Below are positions 1 to 10,255 of a stretch of DNA of 64,000 nucleotides, in pieces (position 1 is the stretch's first letter; every line of letters begins with the position of its first letter). The translations under genes were made by a program, and so were the position numbers. Location: the NCBI RefSeq assembly GCF_000173415.1, contig NZ_ABXW01000047.1, positions 186,001-250,000 on the forward strand. The letters are read 5' to 3'. The stretch comes from Providencia alcalifaciens DSM 30120 (GTDB lineage: Bacteria; Pseudomonadota; Gammaproteobacteria; Enterobacterales; Enterobacteriaceae). A model generated the notes under the pieces. That model worked only from the letters and a program-made list of their open reading frames with translations. It was not told the DNA's origin and did not search any database.

Positions 1-40
1 GCCTTTTGCTGGGATTAATTGCGTGTTTTCATGACATTTA

Positions 41-68
41 TTGCGCGATGACGCAAATTTAGTGATAG
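41..68 (+). promoter_or_regulatory. Candidate sigma-70 promoter of tsaD
   Basis: TTGCGC (41-46) and TGATAG (63-68) are 16 bases apart, about 35 bases ahead of the tsaD start codon. The -35 match is partial. An inverted repeat TTGCG/CGCAA (41-56) overlaps the -35 and could be a binding site. The ribosome-binding site AAGGG lies a few bases before ATG 102. Confidence 0.3.
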
Positions 69-101
69 ACTTGCCTCCATGCAACAAACAAGGGTAGTGC
101 A

Positions 102-1121
102 ATGCGTGTTTTAGGTATTGAAACATCTTGCGATGAAACCGGAATCGCAATTTATGATGATGAGCTGGGTCTACTCGCGAACCAGTTATACAGCCAAATT
201 AAAGTACATGCTGATTACGGTGGCGTCGTACCCGAATTAGCATCTCGTGACCATATCCGTAAAACAGTGCCGCTGATTCAAGCTGCGCTAAAAGAAGCCA
301 ATTTAACTCGTGAAGATATCGATGCTGTTGCGTATACCGCAGGGCCTGGTTTAGTAGGCGCTCTGATGGTCGGTGCGACAGTGGGTCGTGCGTTAGCGTT
401 TGCATGGAACGTACCGGCAGTCGCAGTGCATCACATGGAAGGGCATTTGCTCGCACCTATGCTGGAAGAGAAAAGTCCAGAGTTCCCATTTGTGGCGCTG
501 TTGGTTTCTGGTGGTCATACCCAGCTAATTAGCGTAACAGGTATTGGCGAATATGAGCTTCTCGGTGAGTCTATTGATGATGCCGCGGGCGAGGCATTCG
601 ATAAAACGGCGAAATTGCTTGGTTTAGATTATCCCGGTGGACCTGTTTTATCTCGTATGGCACAGCAAGGGGTTGCTGGACGTTTTGTTTTTCCTCGTCC
701 AATGACCGATCGCCCTGGGTTAGATTTTAGCTTTTCAGGCTTAAAGACATTTGCCGCGAATACGATTCGTGAAAATGATGATGATGACCAAACTCGTGCG
801 GATATTGCTCGCGCGTTTGAGGATGCAGTCGTCGATACATTAGCTATCAAATGTAAACGTGCACTTGAACAAACTGGGTTTAAACGTTTGGTCATGGCGG
901 GCGGCGTGAGCGCTAATCGTGCATTACGAGCTAAAATGGAAGACGTTTTGAAGCAGCGCGGTGGCGAAGTCTTCTATGCACGCCCTGAATTTTGTACCGA
1001 TAACGGTGCCATGATTGCATTAGCAGGATTGATTCGCCTAAAAGGTGGGGCAAATGCAGGTTTAGGCGTGACGGTTCGTCCTCGCTGGCCTCTTGCAGAA
1101 CTTCCACCGTTAGAAAAATAA
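102..1121 (+). CDS. tsaD: tRNA N6-adenosine threonylcarbamoyltransferase TsaD
   Basis: TsaD is the catalytic subunit that, with TsaB and TsaE, moves the threonylcarbamoyl group from TC-AMP to A37 of tRNAs reading ANN codons. It is a cytoplasmic ASKHA-fold enzyme. The 339-residue length matches the family (337 in E. coli). The metal-binding HMEGH motif is at residues 111-115, the N-terminal ETSCDET segment at 7-13, and the C-terminal metal-side motif CTDNGAM follows near residue 305. It starts at ATG 102 behind AAGGG. It is a single-gene unit closed by an intrinsic terminator. In E. coli it lies divergent from rpsU, which would be just outside the left edge. Nothing is unusual. Confidence 0.97.
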   Translation: MRVLGIETSCDETGIAIYDDELGLLANQLYSQIKVHADYGGVVPELASRDHIRKTVPLIQAALKEANLTREDIDAVAYTAGPGLVGALMVGATVGRALAFAWNVPAVAVHHMEGHLLAPMLEEKSPEFPFVALLVSGGHTQLISVTGIGEYELLGESIDDAAGEAFDKTAKLLGLDYPGGPVLSRMAQQGVAGRFVFPRPMTDRPGLDFSFSGLKTFAANTIRENDDDDQTRADIARAFEDAVVDTLAIKCKRALEQTGFKRLVMAGGVSANRALRAKMEDVLKQRGGEVFYARPEFCTDNGAMIALAGLIRLKGGANAGLGVTVRPRWPLAELPPLEK

Positions 1122-1142
1122 CGTCATATTTTAATGCGATAG

Positions 1143-1178
1143 TAGGGGCTGGCGTATTGCGTCAGCCCCTATTTTTTA
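1143..1178 (+). terminator. Intrinsic terminator of tsaD
   Basis: A GC-rich stem TAGGGGCTG/CAGCCCCTA with a short loop is followed by TTTTTT. It lies between convergent tsaD and aer. The U-run is on the tsaD side only. Confidence 0.85.
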
Positions 1179-1190
1179 TGCAAAAGCGTT

Positions 1191-2723
1191 TTAATGTAAA
1201 ATAGTGACCGCATCTTCCAAACGAATGGAACGATCTTTTACATGGCTTGCTGTTTCAGTACTTTGCTCGACTAATAAGCTACTTTGCTGAGTAATCGATT
1301 CCAGCTCACTGACCGCTTGCGTGATATCGGAGATCCCAGACGCTTGCTCTGTTGTCGCATGGCTGATGTGTGTGATCAGTTGGGTGACGTTTTGTACTTG
1401 ACCCACGATCTCTTTCATCGTGTTGCCCGCCGCATAGACTTGATCCTTACCTGAGCTGACTTTTTTCTCACAGTTGTTAATCAATTCGCGAATATCGTTT
1501 ACTGCGCTGGCACTACGGCTGGCTAAGCTACGAACTTCATTGGCAACAACGGCAAAACCTTTCCCTTGCTCACCTGCTCTTGCAGCTTCAACCGCAGCAT
1601 TTAATGCCAAAATATTGGTTTGGAATGCAATGTCTTTAATCACATCCGTGATGGAGTTTATCTTACTGGTACTGTGTACAATTTCATCCATCGTCATGAC
1701 GACGGCATCCATCATCGCACCGCCATTAACGGCTGTTTCACTGGTTTCATTCGATAAAACATCCGCTTTATGGGTGTTGTCTGCGTTCATTTTGACCGAA
1801 ACCGCCATTTGATTCATGGTGGCGGCGGTTTGTTGCATATAGCCCACGGTGCGTTGTGTATGGGTATCTAATTCACTGCAACCACTAACCAATGACTCAC
1901 TTCCTTTGCGAACATTATCGACTTGTTCTGAGACATCATTGATTAGCCAACGACACACTAAGCCTAGCTGACCTATTGAGCGCAGAATTTGCCCGATTTC
2001 ATCAACGCGGCTCATGTGAGTAATACTATTACGATTGCCCCTTGCTACGCTGAGTGCTTGGGACATGATATTTTCAAGTGGGTTGGCAAAGCTGCGTTCG
2101 AGTACCACATTACCCAGCAGTAGGGTGATAAAAGTGAACAAACTGGAAAGAAGCAGCGCATTGCCTGATAAGCCCGATAAACCTGCCATCACCATCCACA
2201 ATGCGAATAAGCTGGCAGAAATAAGTCGGCAGCGCCAACGGACAGACAGTGTTGATAGCGAGAATCGACGGCGTTTGGGTAGCACGATCCCCTTATAAAT
2301 ACGGCGATTACTACGATTTTCAACGAGTGATTTGTAAAGCGGCTCGACTGCGGCAATTTCATCGCGTGTGGCTCGTAGCCGAATAGACATATAGCCAGTG
2401 ATCACGCCTTTTCGTTGCATAGGAATAATATTGGCACGAACCCAGTAATGGTCGCCATTTTTACGGCGATTTTTAACTATTCCAGTCCATGGTTCACCCA
2501 TTTTTAAGGTTCGCCACATGTCGGCAAATGCTTCTTTTGGCATGTCAGGGTGGCGAATAATATTGTGAGGCTGTCCCATTAATTCATCGAGGTCATACCC
2601 ACTCACCTGCACAAAGAAATCATTAGCATGAATAATATTCCCTTGAAGGTCACTTGTGGTCATCAGGGTTATATCTTCATCTAAGATATGTTCATTTTGA
2701 GTTACATAAGGAGTTCTGCTCAT
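1191..2723 (-). CDS. aer: Aerotaxis receptor Aer (PAS domain methyl-accepting chemotaxis protein)
   Basis: Aer senses redox or oxygen state through an FAD-binding PAS domain and signals to CheA/CheW. The 510-residue protein has the PAS domain at about 15-125 (NDFFVQVSGY, HPDMPKEAFADMW and KNRRKNGDHYWVRAN are near-identical to E. coli Aer, 506 residues). A hydrophobic membrane anchor follows at about 165-205. A HAMP-like region and a cytoplasmic signalling domain follow, with the hairpin tip around AFQTNILALNAAVEAARAG at about 365-385. As in E. coli Aer there is no periplasmic sensing domain. It is monocistronic and convergent with tsaD. I saw no convincing flagellar sigma-28 promoter in the AT-rich upstream region (2724-2956). 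Presence of aer implies a motile, chemotactic organism. Confidence 0.95.
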   Translation of the reverse strand: MSRTPYVTQNEHILDEDITLMTTSDLQGNIIHANDFFVQVSGYDLDELMGQPHNIIRHPDMPKEAFADMWRTLKMGEPWTGIVKNRRKNGDHYWVRANIIPMQRKGVITGYMSIRLRATRDEIAAVEPLYKSLVENRSNRRIYKGIVLPKRRRFSLSTLSVRWRCRLISASLFALWMVMAGLSGLSGNALLLSSLFTFITLLLGNVVLERSFANPLENIMSQALSVARGNRNSITHMSRVDEIGQILRSIGQLGLVCRWLINDVSEQVDNVRKGSESLVSGCSELDTHTQRTVGYMQQTAATMNQMAVSVKMNADNTHKADVLSNETSETAVNGGAMMDAVVMTMDEIVHSTSKINSITDVIKDIAFQTNILALNAAVEAARAGEQGKGFAVVANEVRSLASRSASAVNDIRELINNCEKKVSSGKDQVYAAGNTMKEIVGQVQNVTQLITHISHATTEQASGISDITQAVSELESITQQSSLLVEQSTETASHVKDRSIRLEDAVTILH

Positions 2724-2956
2724 TTTATATTCACTTTTATAGTTAAGTTTTCCTTTATATAGTCGACAGTTTTTAATTATTCATTAGTAATAAATTTGCA
2801 ATCTTTTAACTATTTTTTAAAAGTGTGCGCTAAGTTATACGTAGGTGTAAATACGTACAAAAATAAGTGAGATTTTGTGAGTGAGCGAAGTAAAAAATCG
2901 GGGAAATTTTTGATAATAGAGTGGATTTTGGCTGAATGTAAAAGGCGGGTTAGTCA

Positions 2957-2992
2957 CAACAAAAAAGGCTAAAAATTAGCCCTTATTGTTGG
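2957..2992 (-). terminator. Intrinsic terminator of plsY
   Basis: On the minus strand a GGCTAA/TTAGCC hairpin, extended by outer CAACA/TGTTG pairing, is followed by TTTTTT. It lies just downstream of the plsY stop. The rest of the 2724-3018 gap is AT-rich, and I see no further structure in it. Confidence 0.8.
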
Positions 2993-3018
2993 TGATTTTT
3001 ATAGCTCATGTTTAGTGA

Positions 3019-3672
3019 TTATTCATCATGATCGTCACGTTGTTCTTGAGCAATCTCTTTGGCGGTCTTTTGTTTTTTGTTTTTCAGTTTTTGCCAAATC
3101 CGGCTCTCTTGCCCACGCCATAAGCGTTGGATATTTGCATGATGACGGACTAACACTAAGCACGAGAGCATGGCTACAGGGAACGTGAATTCTGGCTTAA
3201 ACCACCAGACATAGAAGGGGGCGAGTAGTGCACTAACAATCGCACCGAGTGACGAGTATCCGCTAAGTAATACGGTGAGCAGCCATGTTCCCGCGACTAA
3301 CCCAGAGAGATCCCAGCCAATAGCGGCAATAGAACCAAATGCGGTGGCAACGCCTTTTCCGCCTTTAAAGTGGAAGAAAACGGGATAAATATGTCCAAGG
3401 CAGGCTGCAATCGCGACCAAGCCAAGATAGAATGGTTGCACATTTAAATAATAAGCAAGCCATACAGGGATCATCCCTTTCAGTACGTCACAGATCAGTA
3501 CTGAGGCTGCGGCGGCTTTACCACCGACGCGTAAGACGTTAGTTGCACCGGGGTTACCCGAGCCGTGTTGACGGGGATCGGGTAATCTTGCCAGACGGCA
3601 GATCAAGATAGCACTCGATATTGATCCGCAGAGATAGGCGAAAATTATCATGCCAAGCGCGATTGCACTCAT
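3019..3672 (-). CDS. plsY: Glycerol-3-phosphate acyltransferase PlsY
   Basis: PlsY is an inner-membrane enzyme that transfers an acyl group from acyl-phosphate to sn-glycerol-3-phosphate, the first step of phospholipid synthesis. The family motifs [12 protein letters not shown] (near residue 40) and GGKGVAT (near 105) are present, among several hydrophobic membrane segments. I chose ATG at 3672 (217 aa) because GGAG sits about 10 bases before it; the in-frame codon four residues further out is a TTG. The C-terminus carries a charged Lys-rich tail after the last membrane helix, making the protein about 12 residues longer than E. coli PlsY. It is divergent from folB, as in E. coli. Confidence 0.95.
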   Translation of the reverse strand: MSAIALGMIIFAYLCGSISSAILICRLARLPDPRQHGSGNPGATNVLRVGGKAAAASVLICDVLKGMIPVWLAYYLNVQPFYLGLVAIAACLGHIYPVFFHFKGGKGVATAFGSIAAIGWDLSGLVAGTWLLTVLLSGYSSLGAIVSALLAPFYVWWFKPEFTFPVAMLSCLVLVRHHANIQRLWRGQESRIWQKLKNKKQKTAKEIAQEQRDDHDE

Positions 3673-3787
3673 AACTAACTCCAAAAACGGTTTAAGCTAT
3701 TTATATGTAATTCACTTCAGTCTTGGATAATACGCACATTTTTCCTGAAGTGGTATCAATTCAGCACATAAACGAGAAAATGACGTG

Positions 3788-4147
3788 ATGGATATCGTAT
3801 TTATTGAACAATTATCAGTCATCACCACCATTGGTGTATATGACTGGGAACAAGATATAGAACAAAAACTTTTGCTCGATATCGAAATGGGATGGGACAA
3901 TAAACAGGCCGCGATGAGCGATAATGTTGAATTGTGCTTGAATTACGCAGATGTTAGCGAACGCATTGTTAGCTATTTAGAACAGAATAAGTTTGGATTA
4001 GTTGAACGAGTTGCTGAAGAGGTTGCTCAACTTCTGCTGAATGAATTTTTCACGCCTTGGGTACGTATCCGAGTATCTAAGCCAGGGGCTGTTGCTCGTG
4101 CTGCTAACATGGGCGTACTGATTGAGCGTGGTACAAAAACCAGCTAA
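3788..4147 (+). CDS. folB: Dihydroneopterin aldolase FolB
   Basis: FolB cleaves 7,8-dihydroneopterin to 6-hydroxymethyl-dihydropterin and glycolaldehyde in tetrahydrofolate synthesis. The 119-residue protein carries the family N-terminus MDIVFIEQL, a Glu in the DWEQ segment near residue 21, and the active-site Lys in VSKPGAVARAAN near residue 98. ATG 3788 is preferred over the adjacent GTG at 3785 because it reproduces the usual N-terminus. In E. coli uppP (bacA) follows folB; here the next gene is cca on the other strand, after a perfect terminator hairpin. Confidence 0.95.
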   Translation: MDIVFIEQLSVITTIGVYDWEQDIEQKLLLDIEMGWDNKQAAMSDNVELCLNYADVSERIVSYLEQNKFGLVERVAEEVAQLLLNEFFTPWVRIRVSKPGAVARAANMGVLIERGTKTS

Positions 4148-4164
4148 TGGGGATTGCCTCGTGG

Positions 4165-4196
4165 ATATTGGCGGTCAGTACCGCCAATATTTTTCA
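4165..4196 (+). terminator. Intrinsic terminator of folB
   Basis: A perfect 11-bp stem ATATTGGCGGT/ACCGCCAATAT with a CAGT loop is followed by TTTTCATTTT. It lies between convergent folB and cca. Confidence 0.9.
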
Positions 4197-4198
4197 TT

Positions 4199-5440
4199 TT
4201 ATCTTTGAACCATAACCTGTTGGTTTTTTATCCACTCTTCAACGGCGTGAATCCGCTGTTTTGTGAGTTCCTCTCGAATTTGCGCGCCTTGAAAACCTTG
4301 CTCAATAATTGATTTGACAGCAACCGCTTTGGCAACCTCATAGGATTGGCGTAAATATATCCCTTGGGGATAGGCTTGTGTTTCTAATCCACCTCGACCT
4401 CTGGCGTCGGCTTCGCTCACCAAGCCGAGCTGTAAAATACGTTCAGGCTTACGCCAGCTATCTAATCCATCGAACATACCAACGAGATCGCACGCATTAA
4501 GCTTATTAATTACATGGATCATATCGTGATATTTTGCAGCTAAGCAGGCGAGATCTTTGGTGCTACTCGGAATTTTGTAGCGTTCGCATAAATCGATGAT
4601 CAAAGGGATCCCTGCTTCACCATGTTGTGGATGGCTTGGCCAAACGGCTTTAGGCGTTAGGCCTTTCCCCAGGTCGTGGCATAGTGCAGCAAAACGAACG
4701 TCAATATCTTTCGATAACGTTGCCACAACACGCATCACCATCAAAATATGGATGCCAGTATCCACTTCAGGGTGCCACTTTTCAGGGGCTGGAACGCCAA
4801 ATAAGTTATCAATTTCAGGGAATAGGATGGCAAGAGCCCCACACTCGCGTAAAACCTCGAAATAGATTTGTGGCGAATTGGACATGAGCGCTTTGTGTGT
4901 TTCCGTCCAAACTCGCTCAGGCGTAAGATGAGAGAGCTCACCGGATTCAGACATGGATTGCATCAGAAACATCGTTTCAGGAGCAATTCGAAAGCCTTGT
5001 GCATAATAGCGAGCGGCAAAGCGTGCTACGCGTAAAACGCGCAGAGGGTCTTCTAAAAACGCATCAGAAACATGGCGAAGAACACGGTTTTTGAGGTCGC
5101 GTACGCCATGATGAGGGTCGATTAGTTCTCCAGTGTCGCTCTGAGCAATGGCATTAATGGTCAAATCACGGCGTAGAAGGTCATCTTCGATGGTGACATC
5201 GGGCGCGCTATAACAGCTAAATCCAGTATAGCCAGAACCGATTTTTCGTTCAGTTCTGGCAAGGGCATATTCTTCATGGGTTTTGGGATGTAAAAAGACA
5301 GGAAAGTCTTTACCAACTTGTTGAAAACCTTTGGCTAGCATCGCCTCTGGCGTAGTACCTACCACCACATAATCTCTATCTGAGATAGGTAATCCCAGTA
5401 GTTTGTCGCGTACCGCACCACCGACGAGATAGACTTTCAT
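4199..5440 (-). CDS. cca: Multifunctional CCA-adding enzyme (tRNA nucleotidyltransferase with HD domain)
   Basis: This enzyme adds or repairs the 3'-CCA of tRNA without a template. The E. coli type also has 2'-phosphodiesterase and phosphatase activity in a C-terminal HD domain. The 413-residue length equals the family norm (412). The nucleotidyltransferase signature [10 protein letters not shown] is at 7-16, the catalytic Asp pair at D21 and D23 (SDRDYVV), and [10 protein letters not shown] follows near residue 90. The HD motif CHDLGKG is near residue 255. It is the second gene of a ygiM-cca unit with 10 bases between them. It starts at ATG 5440 with the family N-terminus MKVYLVGG. Confidence 0.96.
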   Translation of the reverse strand: MKVYLVGGAVRDKLLGLPISDRDYVVVGTTPEAMLAKGFQQVGKDFPVFLHPKTHEEYALARTERKIGSGYTGFSCYSAPDVTIEDDLLRRDLTINAIAQSDTGELIDPHHGVRDLKNRVLRHVSDAFLEDPLRVLRVARFAARYYAQGFRIAPETMFLMQSMSESGELSHLTPERVWTETHKALMSNSPQIYFEVLRECGALAILFPEIDNLFGVPAPEKWHPEVDTGIHILMVMRVVATLSKDIDVRFAALCHDLGKGLTPKAVWPSHPQHGEAGIPLIIDLCERYKIPSSTKDLACLAAKYHDMIHVINKLNACDLVGMFDGLDSWRKPERILQLGLVSEADARGRGGLETQAYPQGIYLRQSYEVAKAVAVKSIIEQGFQGAQIREELTKQRIHAVEEWIKNQQVMVQR

Positions 5441-5450
5441 TTAAATTCTC

Positions 5451-6062
5451 TTACATCCAGCCATCATTACGTTTTTTACGACGAGGAATAATGTGCGGCA
5501 GCAGCAAACCTAGAATTAAGCCCGCACCAGCAACGCCACCACCATACATAAACCACTGTAAAATCAATTCGCGGCGACGGTCATCCAGACTCACTTCAGC
5601 AATATCTAATTTCTTACCTGCCTTGATAAGCTCATTTTTCAGTTTTTCATTTTCAGCTTTTAACTGACGAACTTCGCTATCATTATCCGCCACTTTTTGC
5701 TGCATGTCTGCGGTGCGGGTATTCCAAGTATTATCAATATTATCTAATTGTTGGCGTAACTTTTGGTTCTCAGCTTCTAGCTGAGGAATACGGCTTTTCA
5801 TACTCGGGATGTCACTGAGTTGATCTGTAGGTATCCAAACCGTTCTGCCTTTGCCATCTTTAATTTGGGCAAATTTATTATCAACTGAAATCAGTTCAAC
5901 AGATTCACCTGCATTCAGCGAGCCAACAATACGGTAGTTGGTGCCTGGACCACTACGGACATAAGTCGATAAATCTTCAGAAACGTAGCGTGTTTCAGCG
6001 TTTGCTGTGATTGAAAGGCCTAACCCCATGATTGAGACAAATAAAAGTGGAATTTTTCGCAT
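5451..6062 (-). CDS. ygiM: SH3-domain membrane protein YgiM (TIGR04211 family)
   Basis: The molecular role of this family is not firmly established. The 203-residue protein has a cleavable-looking signal peptide (1-22, ending ITANA), a bacterial SH3 domain (about 25-90, with RSGPGTNYRIVGSL), and a long charged coiled coil (about 90-160). It ends in a single membrane helix (about 168-190) and a basic cytoplasmic tail RRKKRNDGWM. This layout places an SH3 domain and a coiled-coil stalk in the periplasm, anchored in the inner membrane, which suggests a cell-wall or envelope contact. It is the first gene of the ygiM-cca unit and divergent from ygiF. Confidence 0.9.
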   Translation of the reverse strand: MRKIPLLFVSIMGLGLSITANAETRYVSEDLSTYVRSGPGTNYRIVGSLNAGESVELISVDNKFAQIKDGKGRTVWIPTDQLSDIPSMKSRIPQLEAENQKLRQQLDNIDNTWNTRTADMQQKVADNDSEVRQLKAENEKLKNELIKAGKKLDIAEVSLDDRRRELILQWFMYGGGVAGAGLILGLLLPHIIPRRKKRNDGWM

Positions 6063-6342
6063 AGTGTTGTGATCTTTTTAGGGTGAATGAGTGTCTTATT
6101 AATTAAATATTAATAAGTAAAGCCTATTGGTGCAAACGTTAAAGCTTAGAGTTGTGTAAATGTTGAATAAGAATGAGAACCTTCCTAAGTCACTGGATAA
6201 TTCAATTTTTCAGTGCGTTATCGAAATAACTCTCTAAAAGGGAGGGATTGCATGGAATTTTTGGTTTCTGTGCGGTTTCTTTTCTCTGCTATCAGGGATT
6301 GGGGTAATATGGATGCAGTGAAATTATTAAATAAGGAAATGT

Positions 6343-7305
6343 ATGAACCACATAGAAGTTGAACTCAAGTTAGCGGCTCAGAGTTCTGCTATTGATGCTG
6401 TTCGCCAGTGTATTTCAACACTTTCACCTCAGCATTTTGCCCCTCGCAAACTGACCAATATCTATTTTGACACACAGACAAGACAGCTTCGTCAATGGGA
6501 TATGGGGCTACGGATCCGTGGTTGTGATGGTCATTATGAAATGACGATTAAAACGGCAGGTCAAGTGATCAGTGGGTTACACCAGCGCCCAGAATACAAT
6601 GTGGAAATCGATTCTCCTGAAATCAACCTCTCTGCATTTCCCGCTGAGATTTGGCCGGAAGGCACCGATTTGGCGCAGCTTGAATCAGAGCTAGAAGTTT
6701 TGTTTAGTACAAACTTTACTCGTGAAAAGTGGTTAGTGAAGTTTGAAGATAGCGAGATTGAAATTGTATTTGATCAAGGAGAAGTTTCAGCAGGGGCTAA
6801 AGATATCCCGATTCAAGAGTTTGAATTGGAACTAAAACAAGGTTTTGTGGCGGATGTGCTTAATTTGGCGAAAAAATTCGCTGATATCGATGGTCTTAGT
6901 CTTTCGTCACTGAGCAAAGCTGCCCGTGGGTACTCCTTATTGATGAGTGAACCAGCACCGTTAGTTCGCCCTGAATCCGTGTTTGATTATGAAGAGCAAC
7001 CTATTGAAAAATCATTGCTGCACATGCAGCAACTGTGCCAGCAGCATGAGCAATATTGGTTATCTGGTGGTGAACATGCTTGTCATGGATTAAGTGAATT
7101 CTTGCGCTTTGTTCAGGCATTTTTAGTGCATTATCAAAACTCGGCACCGCATTTTGTGCATGACCTTCCTCTAGAACAATTACGTTTGGATGTGACTGAC
7201 GAGACGATCAGTGCAGAAGATTTTTGTTACAGTAGCCAATGGCTAAAATGTAAATTAGCCTTTATTCAGTGGTTAACCGCCTTAACATATACCGATGTCG
7301 AATAG
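6343..7305 (+). CDS. ygiF: Inorganic triphosphatase YgiF, CYTH domain with shortened CHAD region
   Basis: E. coli YgiF hydrolyses inorganic tripolyphosphate through its CYTH (triphosphate tunnel) domain. The CYTH signature ExExK appears at E5, E7 and K9, and the domain runs to about residue 200, including [14 protein letters not shown] and SLSKAARGY. The second domain (CHAD in E. coli) is short. This protein has 320 residues against 433 in E. coli, and the stop is only 11 bases before the glnE start, so about 110 C-terminal residues are lost cleanly. The ribosome-binding site AAGGAA precedes ATG 6343. It is the first gene of a compact ygiF-glnE unit. CYTH activity should be intact, whereas polyphosphate binding by CHAD is doubtful. 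Confidence 0.88.
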   Translation: MNHIEVELKLAAQSSAIDAVRQCISTLSPQHFAPRKLTNIYFDTQTRQLRQWDMGLRIRGCDGHYEMTIKTAGQVISGLHQRPEYNVEIDSPEINLSAFPAEIWPEGTDLAQLESELEVLFSTNFTREKWLVKFEDSEIEIVFDQGEVSAGAKDIPIQEFELELKQGFVADVLNLAKKFADIDGLSLSSLSKAARGYSLLMSEPAPLVRPESVFDYEEQPIEKSLLHMQQLCQQHEQYWLSGGEHACHGLSEFLRFVQAFLVHYQNSAPHFVHDLPLEQLRLDVTDETISAEDFCYSSQWLKCKLAFIQWLTALTYTDVE

Positions 7306-7316
7306 GTACTGAATCT

Positions 7317-10160
7317 ATGCCGCTTTCTGCCGAACTTTTGCAAGACCAACATCAACGTATTATTCGTCAATTTTCGGAGCTCTCTTCAGCATTGCTCCCA
7401 TTAAGTGAAGATGAGCTGAATTTTTTAGCGTTCAGTGATTTTGCGTTGAAACAGGTTCTTACCTATTCTCGATTTTTACAACAGATTCGCACTCAACCTC
7501 CGATGGGCGATGAATGGAAATATTATGGAGACTGGCTGGAAGAAACGCTGGCAGGCGTAACTGATGAAGATCATTTGATGCAGGTTCTGCGTACTTTTCG
7601 TCATCATATGTTAGTGCGCATAGCTTGGATGCAAACGTTGGAAATCTGTTCCCAACGCGAGACGATTGTGCAACTTAGTGAACTGGCTGAAGTTTTGATC
7701 GTCTCAGCACGGGATTGGTTATATAAAACCTATTGCCAATTGTGGGGAACACCTTGTGACAGAGCTGGAAATCCCCAGCCATTATTAGTGCTGGGAATGG
7801 GAAAACTGGGTGGCAGAGAATTAAACTTTTCGTCTGATATCGACCTGATTTTTGCTTATCCAGAAAACGGTGTGACCCAAGGTGGGCGCAAAGAGCTGGA
7901 TAATGCGCAATTTTTTACGCGTCTTGGACAAAAACTGATTCGAGTTCTCGACCAAGTGACCATTCATGGTTTTGTCTATCGTGTTGACATGCGTTTACGC
8001 CCTTTTGGTGACAGCGGTCCATTGGTTTTTAGTTTCTCAGCCCTAGAAGATTATTATCAAGAACAAGGTCGTGACTGGGAACGCTATGCGATGGTCAAAG
8101 CGCGTATTATGGGACCTGACAGCGTTCATTATGCCGATACGCTACGTAAATTATTACGTCCGTTTGTCTATCGCCGCTATATTGATTTCAGTGTGATTCA
8201 ATCCCTGCGCAACATGAAAAACATGATTGAGCGGGAAGTTCGCCGTCGTGGATTAATCAATAACATCAAGTTAGGTGCTGGTGGTATTCGTGAGATTGAG
8301 TTTATTTCCCAAGTTTTCCAGTTGATTCGTGGTGGGAGAGAGCCCGTTTTACAGTCTCAGTCTTTGTTCGCCGCATTACAGGGGATTGAAGAACTTGAAC
8401 TTTTGCCATCTCAACAAGTAATTCAGCTCCAAAACAGCTATATTTTTCTGCGCCGATTGGAGAATTTATTGCAAAGCATTGATGACCAACAAACCCAGAC
8501 ATTACCCGATGACGCCTTAAATCAGGCGCGTTTAACATGGGGAATGGGATTCACTAGTTGGTCTGAATTTTACCAACAGCTCAGTGCTATGATGACCTCA
8601 GTGCATCAGATATTTGCAGAGCAAATTGGCAGCGATGATGAAGAAGACCGTGCAGAAGAGTGCGATGAAGCCTACATCACGTTGTGGCAAAGTGAGCTTT
8701 CTAAAGAAGAACTTGCTAGTTATCTACCGTCAAAAGATGAATTTGTCGCTGAGAAAATGATCCACGGCATTAACCTGTTCAGACACGACCTCAATAAGCG
8801 TACCATCGGTCCCCGAGGTCGAGATGTTCTTGATGAATTAATGCCTAAATTACTGGCAAAAGTTGGGGAGCGTGAAGATGCAGGGCGAGTTATCGAGCGC
8901 ATTACACCATTATTGTTAAGTATTGTTAGCCGGACAACATACTTAGAACTGATGCTCGAATTTGATGAGGTGTTAACCCACGTTATTCGACTATGTGCAG
9001 CATCCCCGATGATTGCAGAACAGCTCGCTCGTCATCCACTATTATTAGATGAATTGCTTGATCCGCAATCGCTGTATCAGCCATTACCACTGACCGCTTA
9101 TCGAGATGAATTACGTCAATATCTTATGCGGGTGCCGGATGATGATGAAGAGCAACAATTAGAAGCCCTCCGCCAATTTAAACAGGCGCAATTATTGCGT
9201 ATTGCTGCGGAAGATATTTCAGGGGTGCTCCCTGTCATGAAAGTGAGTGATCACTTAACGTATCTGGCTGAGGCGATTATTGATGCTGTGGTACATCAAG
9301 CTTGGCAAAAAATGGCGAAGCGTTACGGAGAACCGGCTCATCTGGCTCAGCTTGATGAAAAACAGTACGGATTCGCCGTTTTAGGCTACGGTAAATTAGG
9401 TGGATGGGAGCTGGGCTACAGTTCTGATTTAGACTTGGTTTTTCTGTTTGATTGCCCAATGAATGTGGTCACTACAGGGGATCGCTCCATTGACGCACGA
9501 CAATTTTATTTGCGTGTCGCACAACGCATTATTCATCTTTTCAGTACCCGAACAGCCTCAGGGGTGCTCTATGAAGTGGACGCACGTCTTCGACCTTCCG
9601 GTGAGTCAGGGATGTTAGTCAGTACCATTCAATCTTTTGATGATTACCAAAAAAATGATGCCTGGACGTGGGAACATCAAGCGCTGATCCGCGCCCGTAT
9701 GGTTTTCGGTGATAGTTCATTGCAACAGAAATTTACGCAAATCCGCCATGAAACCTTATGTTTACCACGAGAGCCCGATGTGCTGCGTGAACAAGTGCGA
9801 GATATGCGAGTGAAGATGCATCAGCATTTGGGCAGTCATCAGGAAAATGAGTTTGATTTAAAAGCTGATCCTGGTGGGATCACGGATATTGAATTTATTG
9901 CTCAATATTTAGTATTGCGTTTTGCAACAGAGAATCCGGCTTTAACCCGTTGGTCAGACAATGTACGCATCTTTGAATTAATGGCGCAGTACGATTTTAT
10001 GCCAGAAGAAGAGGCTTATGGCTTAACACAAGCGTATGTGACGATGCGTAATGAATTGCACCATCTTGCATTGCAATCTTTACCAAGCCGCGTAGAGAGC
10101 CAGCAATTTGTGACTCAGCGAGCGCTGGTGTTAGCCAGTTGGCGAAAATGGCTGGAGTAA
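7317..10160 (+). CDS. glnE: Bifunctional glutamine synthetase adenylyltransferase/deadenylase GlnE
   Basis: GlnE adenylylates and de-adenylylates glutamine synthetase in response to PII and glutamine, setting its activity to nitrogen supply. Two nucleotidyltransferase domains are visible. The N-terminal deadenylase has [18 protein letters not shown] near residues 160-180. The C-terminal adenylylase has [18 protein letters not shown] near 688-705. Both keep the DxD pair, and each is followed by a VDxRLRPxG segment. I chose ATG 7317 (947 aa; E. coli 946) rather than an upstream in-frame start, which would overlap ygiF. It lies 11 bases after ygiF. Confidence 0.96.
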   Translation: MPLSAELLQDQHQRIIRQFSELSSALLPLSEDELNFLAFSDFALKQVLTYSRFLQQIRTQPPMGDEWKYYGDWLEETLAGVTDEDHLMQVLRTFRHHMLVRIAWMQTLEICSQRETIVQLSELAEVLIVSARDWLYKTYCQLWGTPCDRAGNPQPLLVLGMGKLGGRELNFSSDIDLIFAYPENGVTQGGRKELDNAQFFTRLGQKLIRVLDQVTIHGFVYRVDMRLRPFGDSGPLVFSFSALEDYYQEQGRDWERYAMVKARIMGPDSVHYADTLRKLLRPFVYRRYIDFSVIQSLRNMKNMIEREVRRRGLINNIKLGAGGIREIEFISQVFQLIRGGREPVLQSQSLFAALQGIEELELLPSQQVIQLQNSYIFLRRLENLLQSIDDQQTQTLPDDALNQARLTWGMGFTSWSEFYQQLSAMMTSVHQIFAEQIGSDDEEDRAEECDEAYITLWQSELSKEELASYLPSKDEFVAEKMIHGINLFRHDLNKRTIGPRGRDVLDELMPKLLAKVGEREDAGRVIERITPLLLSIVSRTTYLELMLEFDEVLTHVIRLCAASPMIAEQLARHPLLLDELLDPQSLYQPLPLTAYRDELRQYLMRVPDDDEEQQLEALRQFKQAQLLRIAAEDISGVLPVMKVSDHLTYLAEAIIDAVVHQAWQKMAKRYGEPAHLAQLDEKQYGFAVLGYGKLGGWELGYSSDLDLVFLFDCPMNVVTTGDRSIDARQFYLRVAQRIIHLFSTRTASGVLYEVDARLRPSGESGMLVSTIQSFDDYQKNDAWTWEHQALIRARMVFGDSSLQQKFTQIRHETLCLPREPDVLREQVRDMRVKMHQHLGSHQENEFDLKADPGGITDIEFIAQYLVLRFATENPALTRWSDNVRIFELMAQYDFMPEEEAYGLTQAYVTMRNELHHLALQSLPSRVESQQFVTQRALVLASWRKWLE

Positions 10161-10255
10161 TTGATTAGGTAGCAAATTATTTAGGCGATATCGTGCAATA
10201 TGGTAGTATTGGCGGCAATTAATTGTAGATTTTCTTTTCATAACTGGAGTGCGGG

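Noticed and set aside
2724-2956. A flagellar sigma-28 promoter for aer
   Set aside because: No stretch resembles TAAAGTTT with a correctly spaced GCCGATAA.
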